Part shown: piece after piece, positions 20,753-31,935 of the stretch | Layout: every line of letters starts with the position of its first letter | Numbering within the stretch: position 1 is the stretch's first letter | DNA from: Diphasiastrum complanatum | Lineage: Eukaryota; Streptophyta; Lycopodiopsida; Lycopodiales; Lycopodiaceae | Length of the DNA: 64,000 nucleotides | Direction of reading: 5' to 3' | Assembly (NCBI GenBank): GCA_029204225.1 | Contig: CM055096.1 | Location: 36,309,073 to 36,373,072, forward strand | The notes under the pieces: generated by a model | Told to the model about the DNA's origin: nothing | Seen by the model: only the letters and a program-made list of their open reading frames with translations | Databases searched by the model: none | Made by a program: the position numbers and the translations under genes

Positions 20753-23700
20753 TCAAGTAGCAGCAAGCCCTGGTGCATCAACAGCTAGAGGAACATTTGA
20801 TGTAGAGGAATCAACAAGTGCAGCAAGAGCACGAGCCTGATCCGCAAGTAATGGTGTATGATAAAACACATCAATAGGCTCCCATGTGGCCTCCTCAATA
20901 GGACGACCATCCCACTGGACCAAAAACTGAATCTACCGACGGCGTCGACTATGGTATAGACGGACCTGTAATATAGCAGCAGGTAAAAATGGAAATAACT
21001 CTGGAGCAGTAGGAAACTCAGCATCACAAGGAGCGTCATCCTCAATAGCAGCACGTAATAAACTGACATGGAATACATCACAGGCGCGTGTGGAAGTAGG
21101 AAGCTGTAAGCGATATGTAACTGGACCATGAACCTCCACAATGCGATAAGGCCCATAATAACGTGGTGCAAGCTTCTCAGTAGAAGCATGGCCCTGGACA
21201 AAATGATGACGTGCAAACCGTAAGCGCAGATAAACCATATCTCCAAGCTGAAACTCAACATGGCGGCGGTGACGATCAACTGAGGTCTGATAACGCTGCT
21301 GAACATGCTGTAAATGAGAACTGGCCCGAATAATAAGCTCTCGAGCACCTGATAGAAAAGATGCAAGTGTAACAGGTGTATCCTCAGGAGGAAGAGGAAT
21401 GCCAGCTAAAAGAGGTGCATAGCCATGAGATAATAAAAAAGAAAAGACACCTGTGCTGGTACTAACAGAGCTATTATAGCTATACTCTGCTAAACATAAA
21501 TGCTGTTCCCAATCCTTCCCTGAAGGAGTAACAAAATGGCGTAAATAATCCTCAAGGATCCTGTTAAGGACCTCAGACTGCCCATCAGAAGTAGAATGAT
21601 AAGTAGAACCCATAAAAAGCTGAACGTCCAAAATACGCATAAGCTCTGTCCAGAATATAGATGTAAACTTACTATCCCGATCAAAAAGGATAGTACGAGG
21701 AAATCCATGCAGGCGGAAAATCTCTGATAGGAACAAACGTGCACACTGCTTTGCTGTGATAGTACTGTGAACTGGGATAAAATGTGCCTGTTTCGAGAAC
21801 GTGTCAACTACCACCATACATGAATCGTGACCACGCTGGGTATGGGGAAGGCCAAGGATAAAGTCCATAGATATATCAATCCACTGGCGATGAGGAATAG
21901 GCCAACTCTGGAGCAAACTAGCATATTTAGAACGGGAGTACTTATTACGAAGACAGAAAGGGCAGGTACGAATAAGTACAGCAAGCTCAGATCGAAGAGA
22001 GGGCCAATAGAAATGGTCTTTGAGACGAGCATAAGACTTCTGAAAACCAAAGTGACCCCCAACAGGAGAGGAATGAGCATCCGACAACAACTGGGAACGG
22101 ATACCCAAAGAACTAGGGATACAAAGAGAATCATAATGATAAAGACGATTGTCAATAATGGAGTAAACCTGATGAGGACTGGACGAAACAGGTGGGGCAG
22201 AACTATAAACATCACGAAAATCAGAACATGTAAGGTATGCTGCAGGTAGAGCATCAAACCATGGAGGAATAGTAGAAACGAGTGTATTTAACAAAGCTGG
22301 AAGACGAGATAATGCATCAGCAGCAGTGTTAGCACGACCGGGATGATACAATATGGAGAAATTAAAAGACTGTAAAAACTGCAACCAACGAAATCTAAGG
22401 TCACGTTGAGAAAACAGATAACGTAAAGACTGGTGATCAGTAATAATGTCAAATGGGACTCGATACAGATAATGACGCCACTTCTTAAGAGCATAGATAA
22501 TAGCAAGAAGCTCTTTCTCATGCACAGAATAACGTTGCTCATAAGAGCGAAGACGACGCGACTCATAAGCAATAATACATTGTGACTGGCGAAGTAAAGC
22601 ACCCAAACCAACATTACTAGCATCAATCTCAACAAGAAACTTCTGATCAAACTGTGGTAAACACATAACGGCAGCATCAACAACAGCACGACGAAGAGTA
22701 TCAAACGCTGTCTGACAATCAGGAGTCCACAGAAAAGTACTAGACTTCTTCAAAAGTGCATGAAGAGGAGCTGCGATAGTGGCAAAATGAGGAACTGGAC
22801 GACGAAGGTGAGTGGCTAACCCAAGAAACATACAAACATGATGAATATCACTAGGTATAGGCCAATCCTGGATGGCCTGAACCTTATGAGGGTCCAGACG
22901 AATGTGACCATTACAAATAAGAAAACCAAGAAACTCGATCTCAGAAACAGCAAAAGAACATTTAGACAGCTTAGCAAATAACTGGTGGTGTACAAGTAAC
23001 TGAAAGACAGAGGAAAGATGGGCAACATGCTCAGCAAGAGACTGACTAAAAATAAGAATATCATCAAAATAAACCAAGACACAATGACCAAGAAGCGGAC
23101 GTAAGACGTTAGTCATCACATTCTGGAACGTAGGTGGGCCATTAGTAACACCAAAAGGAAGCACACAAAATTCATATAAACCAAGATGAGTACGGAAAGC
23201 AGTCTTATGTTCGTCAGAAGGGTGCATCCTGATTTGGTGATATCCAGAACGAAGGTCTATCTTGGAAAAGATTTTAGAGGTACCGAGCTGGTCAAAGAGG
23301 TCATCCATGTGTACTGATTACGAATAGTCAACTTATTTAAAGCACGGTAATCAATACAAAGGCGTTTGGTACCATCTTTCTTATTAATAAGGAGAACAAA
23401 AGCACCAAAAGGGCTGTGACTAGGAACAATGAGACCCTGATCTAACAAGGCAGTAATATGGAGCTCAAGCTCATCACGCTCAGATTGAGACATACGATAA
23501 GGGGGACGGGAGGGAGGAGCAGAACTAGGACGCAAATCAATATGATGGTTCACATCACGTAATGGTGGTAGCGTCGTAGGTTCTGAAAAGACAAAAGCAT
23601 ACTGATGTAATAAGTCAGAAGTCACCTGAGGAACAGTTGCTGGTGTAGAAACTGGAGGAACTGGTACTGCCCGCTGAACACATAATAAGGCAACACAATG

Positions 23701-24163
23701 AGCCTTCGGCAGGCTGCGAATAAACTGCTTCCCAGTAATCAACAGGAAGTCTCCCTGAGAATCAATGCCCACAAGTGAGTGTGTAACTGCATCATGTACA
23801 AATGTCAATGTCTGCTGTGTCAAGTCCAGTGTAACGGCTCCAAGAGATGCAAACCAATCAGCACCAAGGATAAGATCATAACGCTCCATAGGGATAATGT
23901 AAAGATCTGCCTGTCCAGAGATATCTCCAATGCGGTATGGTAAACGCTGAAACATCTGAGAACTAGGAAAAGAATGAGAACTGACAACCTCAACTGTGAG
24001 AGGCTGGGAAGCAGGAACAGGTGAAGCACGGATTCGACTAGTGATATAACTGCTAATAAAAGAATGAGTGCTACCAGTATCAACTAAAGCAATATACTCT
24101 CGACCTGTAATACGCACACGTAACCGAATGGAGTGAGGACCAGGACGCCCTGTCCAAGTAGCA
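20753..24163 (-). pseudogene. G-3 pol: protease, RT, RNase H, integrase, chromodomain
   Basis: Pol in two frames. The segment 24117-23310 carries the aspartic protease ([11 protein letters not shown]) and the start of the RT. A short deletion near 23308, after LTIRNQY, shifts the frame. The segment 23308-20936 holds the rest of the RT (YFDDILIFS), RNase H (VEIDASN, HEKELLAI), the integrase zinc site, and a DDE core (SMDFILGLP, LFDRDSKF, GQSEVLNR). An in-frame TAG at 20935-20933 interrupts the chromodomain, whose remainder (FLVQWDG, EEATWEP) is readable down to the TGA at 20755-20753. The TAG is one C-to-T change from CAG. Apart from these two lesions the coding sequence is well preserved. Confidence 0.9.
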
Positions 24164-24484
24164 TAGGCAAGCTGAGATTGGGTAGTTTTTGGATGAGGAT
24201 GGGCGCTGGACTGTCAGGGAACTAACTGTGGAAGATGGCTGCAAACTGGAAAAATATCAGACAAAAGTGATAGGTCGGAAGGCATGGACAACGATGGAAA
24301 GGAAGAGGAGGAGCGTTGGGCAGCAAAGAAAAGAGGGGACAAAACAGGGGGAACGCTGGGCAGGAAGGAGTGGAAGGAGGCAGCGATGGAACAGGGCTGT
24401 CAAAACGGTAATGGAGCTGTAGGAACAGCGATGGAGGAGCAAGGCAAGGCAGCAAAGAAAAAATTCCAGATTGTGCTGAGAAAA

Positions 24485-24498
24485 GTGCTCTGATACCA
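24485..24498 (-). other. Primer binding site of G-3 (initiator Met tRNA)
   Basis: TGGTATCAGAGCAC on the minus strand, directly adjoining the partial 5' LTR. Confidence 0.85.
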
Positions 24499-24609
24499 AG
24501 TTACGAATAGAGCCACAACTGATCTAGAATTAAGCTATGAAAGCATCACATAAGCAAGACTTAACCCTAGAAAGCAGGAAAGAGAGAGATTAAGGAGGCT
24601 AAAGAGAGA
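24499..24609 (-). repeat. Truncated 5' LTR of G-3 (3' 111 bp)
   Basis: Matches 20289-20399. Similarity stops sharply at 24609, where hAT sequence begins. Confidence 0.85.
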
Positions 24610-24610
24610 T

Positions 24611-24985
24611 AAGTTATGGCTGGCTCGATAATAGTTTTGGAGAGGTACACAAGTGGGACACAAATGAGATAGGTAAGATTGTTGACCAGTTGGATATATA
24701 ATATAAGAATAAGGATGGATCGTTTGGACGGACAGTAGCAAGATTGCCATCACAGAAGGTTGTAGGGTTGAAGTGGTGGGAGTCATATGGGGCATCTACA
24801 CTTGAGCTCCAACGGCTTGCCATAGGATTCTCAGTCAGGATAGTATAGCCTCTCCATGTGAGAGGAATTGGTGACACAAAAGGAAGGAATAGGTTGAAGC
24901 CAGCCACCATGGAGAAGTTGGTTTATATCCATTTCAAATTGAGGTTACTTGCAAAGATCAAAAGTTGTGACCTTCAAAAGTTAGA
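24611..24985 (+). pseudogene. hAT transposase C-terminal fragment (dimerisation region)
   Basis: Plus-strand reading gives GSFGRTVARL, WWESYGASTLELQRLAI, then a stop, then KGRNRLKPATMEKLVYIHF. This is the hAT C-terminal dimerisation region, normally WW..YG....LQ.LAI.VLSQT...SGCERNWS then KKRNRL...LVYVHYNLRL. The conserved CERNWS part is corrupted. With 19926-20288 it forms one transposase gene whose middle (roughly 250 residues) was lost around the G-3 insertion. Confidence 0.8.
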
Positions 24986-25558
24986 ACTATAACTGCAAAA
25001 CCTCGATAGTGAGAGAGATTCACAAGACTCACGAGGATGCTTAGTCTTTAGTTTACTTAGTTCTTGAATCAATTAGACACTTTTCTTAATTAGTTAGAAT
25101 GTAGAACTCCTTTTTTAAGAGTTGTATTGCAGACTAGTAAACGAAACCTGTTACTCGGAAATTGCAACTATTTGTTTATGTAAATCTTAGAGTTCTATAA
25201 ATCACTAGAGGCTGAAGTTTGAATGTGCAATCTCCATTCTCTTGATATCATATGAGGTATGTTTTTTGAGTTAAATCTTTAGGTTTTATATAAATTTAAG
25301 CATTGTGACATCTTTGATGTACATCGCATGTTTATAGTGATATTGTAGTCTCGTGCATTGTCCTATGCTCTTTAATTCTATCCTATTTTACTGTATAACA
25401 GCTAATGAGCATCTTTTTGCACAAACTTGCATTTCTTTTCAAAACCTTAATTAAGGAATTTGGGAAAAAGTTCCAAACATTTGGTCAAATTTCTAGAGGT
25501 TTGAAACGTTTGGTTGCTACATTGATCATGGATCATTAGCGTAAGAAATGTTGTCAGC

Positions 25559-25560
<2 letters not shown>
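24986..25560. other. Unassigned intergenic sequence
   Basis: AT-rich, with no long open frame and no similarity to the other elements of the window that I can see. It could be hAT 3' flank or an intron of the anthranilate synthase gene. Confidence 0.4.

Positions 25561-25618
<58 letters not shown>
25561..25618. repeat. (GA)29 microsatellite
   Basis: Pure GA tract of 58 bp, not followed by the LINE 3' signature. It lies 64 bp upstream of the anthranilate synthase exon. Confidence 0.95.
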
Positions 25619-25620
<2 letters not shown>

Positions 25621-25682
25621 TTCTCTTTAAGGGCTATGCTGTACAATCATCTGGTGGCATTGCAGCCCAAAGCTATCTTCAG

Positions 25683-25912
25683 GATCTGTGGACTTATCTC
25701 TTGGAAAATATGGTTTGACTACTCGACAATCCAACATGACGAAGGAGGAATATATGAAGGCTATTTCAAAGGCAAAGGAGCATATTTTGGCTGGAGATAT
25801 ATTCCAAGTTGTGCTAAGCCAGAGGTTTGAACGACGAACATTTGCAGATCCATTTGAGGTTTATCGAGCGTTACGAATAGTGAACCCAAGTCCATACATG
25901 ATCTATCTACAG
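25683..25912 (+). CDS. Anthranilate synthase alpha subunit, single internal exon
   Basis: A 230-bp exon-like block encodes KAKEHILAGDIFQVVLSQRF, then ADPFEVYRALRIVNPSPYM and IYLQ. This is the start of the chorismate-binding domain of TrpE/anthranilate synthase component I, which converts chorismate plus glutamine (or ammonia) to anthranilate in plastids as the first step of tryptophan synthesis. Boundaries follow an acceptor ending cttcag (25682) and a donor with GT at 25913-25914. The exon ends after the Gln that precedes ARGCILVASSPEI in plant proteins. That next segment is not found downstream in the window, nor is an upstream exon. It is therefore a true gene with very long introns or a captured or duplicated fragment. 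No stop or frameshift within the block. Confidence 0.8.
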
Positions 25913-26039
25913 GTTTGCAAGGGATTCCCCCTATTTAAAAATGCTTCTGCTTGCATGGGACACTATCTTGAGATGGAGTATTGATTAAAACCTAGCATGA
26001 TAGTGATTGTTTGCATATAGTAGTGCTAAAAAATGGCCA

Positions 26040-26353
26040 AAATGATTCTAGATTGTGTAGGGACATAGTGGACATTTACCTCCTTTGTTCCAAAGATATT
26101 TTATGGAATTTAGAACATGTCATAGACCTATTGGAAGGGCGCACTATTATCCCTCATAGAGATTGGTCTCCTCAGTCTTATCCATTTAGGGTTCCTCTAT
26201 GACTAAGTAGGAGACATTGTCATTCATTATTCAGCTTATGATAATGATTCTCTTTAGTCTCCTTAAGCACGCTATCGCTTTCTAGGGTTAGTTCCTGCTT
26301 ATATGCTGCTTTCTTAGCTTAGCTATTGATCTGCTGTGAATCACTTCATATCT
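26040..26353 (+). repeat. Diverged LTR remnant related to G-3
   Basis: Plus-strand similarity to the G-3 LTR read in its own orientation: gaagggcgcactattatccc against gagggcgcactattatccc, then CTTTCTAGGGTTA and the terminal region. It is followed at once by a primer-site match. The left edge is approximate. Confidence 0.65.
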
Positions 26354-26367
26354 TGGTATCGGAGCAC
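26354..26367 (+). other. Primer binding site remnant
   Basis: tggtatcggagcac directly after the LTR remnant; one mismatch to the G-3 primer site. No coding domain follows, so only the 5' end of this element is left. Confidence 0.65.
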
Positions 26368-27240
26368 TTTTCTGGCCGGGAATCTTTGTAGCTCTTTGTT
26401 GTTATCTTTGGTGGCAGTTTTAATCGATAGTTAGCAGCAGTACTTCCGTTAAACTTAGCAGCCGCTTTTGCGGAAAAAAAATTTCTGGAATTTTTTTAAG
26501 CGAAATTTTTGGTGGCAGTTCCAACGGATCTCCACTACATTTGGAAACACTTCTATTGGCTAGTTTGGCGGCATTTCTAGCAGATTTTAGTCTCCTATTT
26601 GTTAAAAATTTATCAAGGAGAATATGTGATAGACTATTTTGTAGTCTATGAAATGATCAATCAAACAATGGTCTAATGACACATAGCAGTTGTCAAATAT
26701 AGATCTGAAATTATTGAATGAAGATTCAGATGTGATTTTAATCATAAAAATCATTACAGAATACTGTGTACTGACCTTTGGTCAGTTTTCTGTTTCTATA
26801 TCAGCTTATCCACGTTGGACAAGTATCATATTGACATGTGGCATGACCTATGTGACTCAAAACAGTCCTAGTAGTGTAGAAATCGCTTTATCTCCACTTT
26901 ACAAAACTTGTTTTGGATCATTCATCGAAAAGTTATGGATAAAAATGTGAAATCCCTCACAAAGTCTTGTAAAAAGTAAAATGATGATTCATTCTCATTC
27001 ATGTGAGATAAGTATTGATGTTTGAATATCATTTACATACTATTGGGATAGTACTTATGAAATGAATCAAACAGAAACATTAGATATAAATCTTCATTTT
27101 TTGAAAATACAAAGAAAATAGAAGAACGTGATGGAAACTCAAATGTACTGAACATCTAAATGAAGTCTATAGCTTCTGTAGAGCGATTTACTGATCTGAA
27201 CCTTTCTCCATTCAGTTTTGATCATTCTCCACTCAAGAAC
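26368..27240. other. Unassigned sequence
   Basis: AT-rich, with no recognisable protein domain. The first 150 bp may be leader of the LTR remnant. The last part is the left flank of copia-1 (agaac at 27236-27240 would be the left half of its target duplication). Confidence 0.35.
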
Positions 27241-27553
27241 TGTTAGTTCTCCTAATAGACTGCACACAGAAAATTTCTCCTCTCTACGTTCACTCTCTCT
27301 CTTGGAGTGGTATTCAAAAAGTAGATCCTACTCTCTATTTTAAAAAAAATTAGAAAAGTCTAGAAGCTAAACATTCTAGATTATTCTACTCTAATAGGAA
27401 TTTCTAGAATCTTCTACTACTATGTAAAGTTAACATAGAGTGTATTATTAAGTAGTACCCTTGAATTTAATTCAATTTATAATAGGGGTCTACTTAATTA
27501 TTTTGGTATTAATTATTGACCCTTATGAGGGCCTCATAATTAATTTACCAACA
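27241..27553 (-). repeat. Probable 3' LTR of copia-1
   Basis: Region bounded by TGTTAG (27241) and CCAACA (27553), i.e. TGTTGG...CTAACA on the minus strand, beginning soon after the pol stop. The partner LTR is not in the window, so the boundaries rest on the inverted termini only. Confidence 0.55.
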
Positions 27554-27555
27554 TT

Positions 27556-28717
27556 TTATATATGTGACAGCTCCCTCTTAAAACTTGGTAATTTAATTAC
27601 TCCAAGACTGGTTCTGTGTTTCTCAAATGTGTCTTTGTCCAATGCCTTGGTGAATATATCTGCCACCATCTCTTTTGTTGAAATGAAGCTGGTATAGATT
27701 AGCTCTTTGTCTATGAGATCTCTTACGTGATGATATCTCACAGCAATATGTTTGGTTCGAGCATGATACATTGGATCCTTGGTCTTCATCTTGAGTGATG
27801 CCCAAACTTTCAAGCATATATCTGATCCATATCACTTCATTTGCCACCTTGGATGCAACAATGTATTCAGATTTGCAGGATGATTGAGCAACTATCGATT
27901 GCTTCTTACATGTCCAACTAATAGCACCTCCTGCTATAATGCTGCATCCCCCAGGCTAGCTTTTAGAGTCTTCTTTGAAGGTCAGCCAACTGGCATCACT
28001 ATAGGATAGAAGAATGAAATTTTTATTCTTTGAATATTTTATCCCATAGTCATTTGTGTATTTCAGGTACTGTAAAATTCTCTTAGCTGCTCTCCAATGT
28101 TTTATTCCTGGATTAGAACAATATTGACTAAGAGTGAATACTCCATATGCTATATCTGGACGTGTACATATAGCAAGATACATTAATGATCCAATAAGAG
28201 TGTGATAATGATATTTCTTCATGTCTTCTTTTTCTTCATTTGATATTGGACAATCCTCCTTTGAAATAATAGCTCCAACAGGTACTGGTGTAGCTTTGTC
28301 TTTACATTCTTCCATTCGAAAGTTCTTCAACAGCTTCTTAATATATCTTTGCTTACTTCCATTCATTTTGTCTCTTTCAATTTGTATTCCCAAGTAGCAT
28401 TTTGCCACTTCAAGATCAGTAATTTCAAATAGAGAAGATATCTCTCTCTTAACCTGTAAAATATCTTCATTCCTCTTGGAAATAATGAGTGAGTCATCAA
28501 CATACACAACAATTATAACAAGTTCTTCATTAATTATTTTTATATAGACATTAGAATCAGCTCTTATGGGGTTAAAACCAAGATACTTCAATGCTTGGTC
28601 CTTCTTCTTATACCAGGCCCTGGCTGATTGCTTTAATCCATATATATTTCTTTTCATTTTGTAGGCATAGGAAGGAAACTTTTCTAAAATGAAACCAACA
28701 GGCTGCTCCATGTTCAA
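27556..28717 (-). pseudogene. copia-1 RT (second half) and RNase H
   Basis: RT from 28717 to 27956: YGLKQSARAWY, the active site VVYVDDSLII, YLGIQIERD, then LMYLAICTRPDIAY and the start of RNase H (YSDASWL). After a stop near 27956 and a shift, RNase H ends at 27813-27556 with MYHARTKHIAVRYHHVRD and VADIFTKAL. Both parts are typical of Ty1/copia. Frame breaks near 28715, 27950 and 27840. Confidence 0.88.
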
Positions 28718-29700
28718 AAAAACCGTGAGGGCGGAAATAATGGAAGTTCTAAATCACCATATAAGAAAGCAGTCTTTTCATCTACTTGGTGAACTTCATA
28801 ATCAAAGTATGCTGCAAGAGCAAGAAGTAGCCGAATACTTGTATGTTCACTATAGGAGAGAAAGATGTAGTCTATGCCATATTTTTGCGAAAAACCTTTA
28901 GCTACAAGTCTGGCCTTATATCTTGCAATCTTACCATCCGATCCGTATTTGTACCTGTATATCCATTTGCACTTGATTGCTTTTCTGTCTTCAGGTAAAG
29001 GTTGCAGCTCCCATACTTTGTTCTTTTCCATGGATTTTATCTCCTCTTTCATTGCTTCTTTCCACTTTTTTGCCTCTTGACACTCTATGGCTTCTTCATA
29101 ATTTTGTGGTTCAGTAGTAAAGCCACAAAATTCATCAGCTATTAGATTATATTGCTGATCATACCTTTCTGGTTCCTTTCTTGTTCTTGTTGATCTTCTC
29201 AGTAATTCATCAGGGATCTGCATCTCTTTGAGAGGTGTTCTCTTACTTCTTGGTGATTGAACATGTTGCTGTTCACCTTCTTGTTGATGCTGATCCTGTT
29301 GTTGGTTCATATCCTGAATTTCCTGTTCTTGGGCTCCCTCTTGATTATTCTCAAGAGTAGTATTAGGTAAATCACCATAGAAAGTAGAATATTCAAAAAT
29401 TTCATGACCTTTTGGGTCAAGATCATGAATAAGCTTTGTTTCATCAAACAACACATCTCAAGCAAAAATAATATCATTCTTTGAGGGAATGTATATTCTA
29501 TAATAGCTGGAAATACTGTCAAAGCCAACCAGAATGCCTTTTGTTGCATTTTCATCTAGCTTAGTTCTTAGTTGCTTAGGTTTAAGAACATAAGCTGTAC
29601 ATCCAAATATTTTTATGTGAGATAGGTCAGGCCTTCTACCCCACCAAACTTCATGAGGTGTTTTTCCATCACATGAAGTCTTCAATGTCTTGTTCAACAT
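28714..29700 (-). pseudogene. copia-1 integrase C-terminus, linker and RT N-terminus
   Basis: 29700-29460 is the post-DDE integrase part (TPHEVWWGRRPDLSHIKIFG, the GKxPxExW-like motif of copia). An in-frame TGA at 29459-29457 follows where the family has Arg (CGA to TGA). 29454-28714 has a Gln-rich linker, then the RT start: WKEAMKEEIKSMEKNKVWEL, KCKWIYRYK, ARLVAKGFSQKYGIDY. It ends in a frame break near 28715 before the RT core. Confidence 0.85.
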
Positions 29701-30354
29701 TTAGTTTGCAGCTGCTATAGATTCAGCCTAGAATTTTCTAGGAAGCTTAGCTTGAGCAAGCATGCATTTACCTACTTCAATTAATGTCCTATTTCTTCTT
29801 TCTGCTGTCCCATTATGTTGCGGTGTGTATGATACAGTCTTATGGTGATATATGCCATTGGACCTGTAGAAATTTTCACATTCCTTGGACATATACTCTC
29901 CTCCTCTGTCAGTCCTGAGTTGCCTCAACTTCTTGTTTGTGGCTTTTTCAGCAAAATACAAATATTCTTTGAAAAATTCGAAAGCTTCTGATTTATACTT
30001 CAAGAAATATATCAGTGTGAATCTTGAAAAATCATCAATGAGAGTAATGAAGTATTTTGCACCTCCAATCGATTCAGTAGATATAGGATCACATAAATCA
30101 AAGTGTACAATTTCCAATATATCTCTGGCTCTGTAACCTTCTTCATTAAAAGGCTGTCTGTGCATTTTCCCCAAGCAACAAGCTTCACATGGAATGAAAG
30201 ATTTCATATAAGCAGATTGTATACCTGATATGTATCCTTCTTGGCAAAGCTCTACCAGTCTCTTATGGCTGATGTGGTACAACCTTTGATGCCATAAGTA
30301 ATTCATAGTCTCTAAAGACCTATGAATGTCATCTTCATCTGCATGTACTTTCAA
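29701..30354 (-). pseudogene. copia-1 integrase core
   Basis: GAG-pre-integrase zinc site (WHQRLYHISHKRL with CEACCLGK, an HHCC arrangement) followed by the rve core. The acidic residues are in VHFDLCDP, LRTDRGGEY and NGTAERRNRTL. A stop near 29728 and an in-frame stop near 29703 separate it from the C-terminal part. Otherwise well preserved. Confidence 0.88.
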
Positions 30355-30809
30355 GATATAGATTCTGCCACTGCCATAATGCTCGTGGTTTTTGTATCAA
30401 TCACTTTGCATAGGTCATTAGCAAATGACACTTTCATGCCATCATCAATTATCTTGGCTACAGAAAGCAAATCTTTCTTTATTGATGGAACAAAGAGTGC
30501 GTCCTCAAGGACTTTTATGCCTTTAACAGTTTTCAGATTGATGTTGCCTAGACCAATAACTCTGTTTCTGTTTCCATCACCTAAGATTACATGTCTTTGG
30601 TCATTCGTGTATTGGAAGTTGGACAGTAAACTTCTATCTAAAATAATATGTGAAGTAGCGCTTGAGTCTAGTACAACATCAATGTCTCTGTTAGAAGATA
30701 TATAACAAGAGTCATCAGTACAAATAAAGGCTGAAGTTCTCCCTCTTAGTTCTCCATCTTTGGAGCATTCTGCATAATCTTCTTGTGCTTCTTCTTCTTG
30801 TTCCTTTAC
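30355..30809 (-). pseudogene. copia-1 protease region
   Basis: Minus-strand reading gives CYISSNRDIDVVLDSSATSH, the copia protease site, where DSGATSH is expected. The catalytic triad's Gly is replaced by Ser. Downstream VILGDGNRNRVIGLG and DLLSVAKIIDDG are typical of copia. Truncated at 30809. Confidence 0.75.
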
Positions 30810-31073
30810 TGTTAGAAGTCAATGATAATCTTCATTGTTACACTTCCTAGTTACTGTTTACGATGTACTTTATTACTAGCTGTAACTAGCCGTAGGCTAG
30901 TCTAGTAGTCTACTCCTAGGTTCTCCCTCTCTATTAGGGTTCAGGGTTTATATGTACATTTTACATTCAGTAAGTGTTAGTGTGATAGAGTGATATTGTG
31001 TGTTCTTCTTCCGCCTCCCTACTTGGTGATTGCTTATGGTGAATGCTTGATGTTGCATATCTGATTCTTGACA
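30810..31073 (+). repeat. 5' LTR of copia-2
   Basis: 264 bp from TGTTAG to TTGACA, immediately followed by tggtatcagcg. The second LTR is not in the window. Confidence 0.72.
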
Positions 31074-31088
31074 TGGTATCAGCGTGCC
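31074..31088 (+). other. Primer binding site of copia-2
   Basis: tggtatcagcgtgcc, matching the initiator-Met tRNA primer for the first nine bases. Confidence 0.75.
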
Positions 31089-31625
31089 CTGATCAGTGGA
31101 TACAACTTGTCACAGGCTCCGCAACGAAGTGAGAAAGTCCTTCACGAGAGGTGAAAGCTTGGAGAGATAAAAACGGCTGGAAGAAATCCTTCTTTGGTGT
31201 ATTTTGCAGGTTTGGAGCTCAGAATCATCAGTGGGGAACGAAGACACAGTCCCGAAGGCATCAGAAAGGCCAGGGCAACATCAAAGAAGTTGAAAATCTG
31301 TTGAGTGGGAAAATTTTTACAATACTTCCTAGTCCGGAGGCATCCAAAAGTCCAGGGTAGCATCAGACATATTGAAATTGAGTGGGGGAGATTCTTACAA
31401 TACTTCCTAGTTGTTGTGGAAAGTGCCATTTGTGTGAGAGGTTTGCCAAGAAATCTCTCATTTGTCTGTTTGGAGTACCACAAATCACACTAGATAGTGT
31501 CTAGTACTGTCATTCAGAGTTAGGAAGTTTCATACTTTTCACATTACTGATCTCTGTCTTTTGGACGATCACTCGTTTCGAAATCTAGAATATTCCCTCT
31601 GAAAGTTCTTATATTTTTTTTTTTT

Positions 31626-31865
31626 CCGTACCAATATCGGATTCAAGCGCGCTAGCTGAAGAGAAACCCGAGCAGTCGTACATCCGCGCTCTAGTCCGAA
31701 ATTGTCCGTACCGATATCGGATCCAAGCGCACGAGCTAAAGAAAATTCTGAGCAGTTGTACATTCGCGCTCCAGTCCAATATCGCATGCTCCAATATCGG
31801 ATCCACGCGCACGAGTTAAAGAGGATCCTGAGCAGCCGTACTTCCGCGCTCCATTCCGATATCAG
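31626..31865 (+). repeat. 80-bp tandem repeat, three units, in the copia-2 leader
   Basis: Units start at about 31626, 31706 and 31786. The anchor ccRatatcgg recurs at 31631, 31711 and 31791 with an exact 80-bp period. Units share tatcggat.caagcgc.c.agct.aag and gagcag..gtac.t.cgcgct but differ at many positions. Confidence 0.85.
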
Positions 31866-31935
31866 GTGTATAGCCAGAAAAATATACAGTTCTGTGGTGT
31901 GATAAATTACTTGATCCGAACTCATCTGTTCAGTA

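Larger units (their letters stand above)
20289..24609 (-). mobile_element. Ty3/gypsy retrotransposon G-3, gag-less and 5'-truncated
   Basis: Minus-strand chromovirus: 3' LTR 20289-20706, polypurine tract GGGGAGAG (20707-20714), pol 20753-about 24163, primer site 24485-24498, and only the last 111 bp of the 5' LTR (24499-24609). Between primer site and protease there are only about 300 bp, with no room for Gag or a zinc knuckle. It is inserted in a hAT transposase gene (flanks 19926-20288 and 24611-24985). Target duplications cannot be checked because the outer part of the 5' LTR is gone. Confidence 0.88.
27241..30809 (-). mobile_element. Ty1/copia retrotransposon copia-1, 5'-truncated
   Basis: Minus-strand element retaining protease, integrase, RT, RNase H and the 3' LTR. 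Gag and the 5' LTR are missing: at 30809 it is cut by the LTR of copia-2, inserted in the opposite orientation. Domain order protease-integrase-RT-RNase H is diagnostic for copia. Confidence 0.85.

Noticed and set aside
21490-23091. Hydrophobic minus-strand frames that look like membrane proteins (21490-21807, 21808-22257, 22288-22704, 22816-23091)
   Set aside because: Out-of-frame readings of the G-3 pol gene; the hydrophobicity comes from shifted codons.
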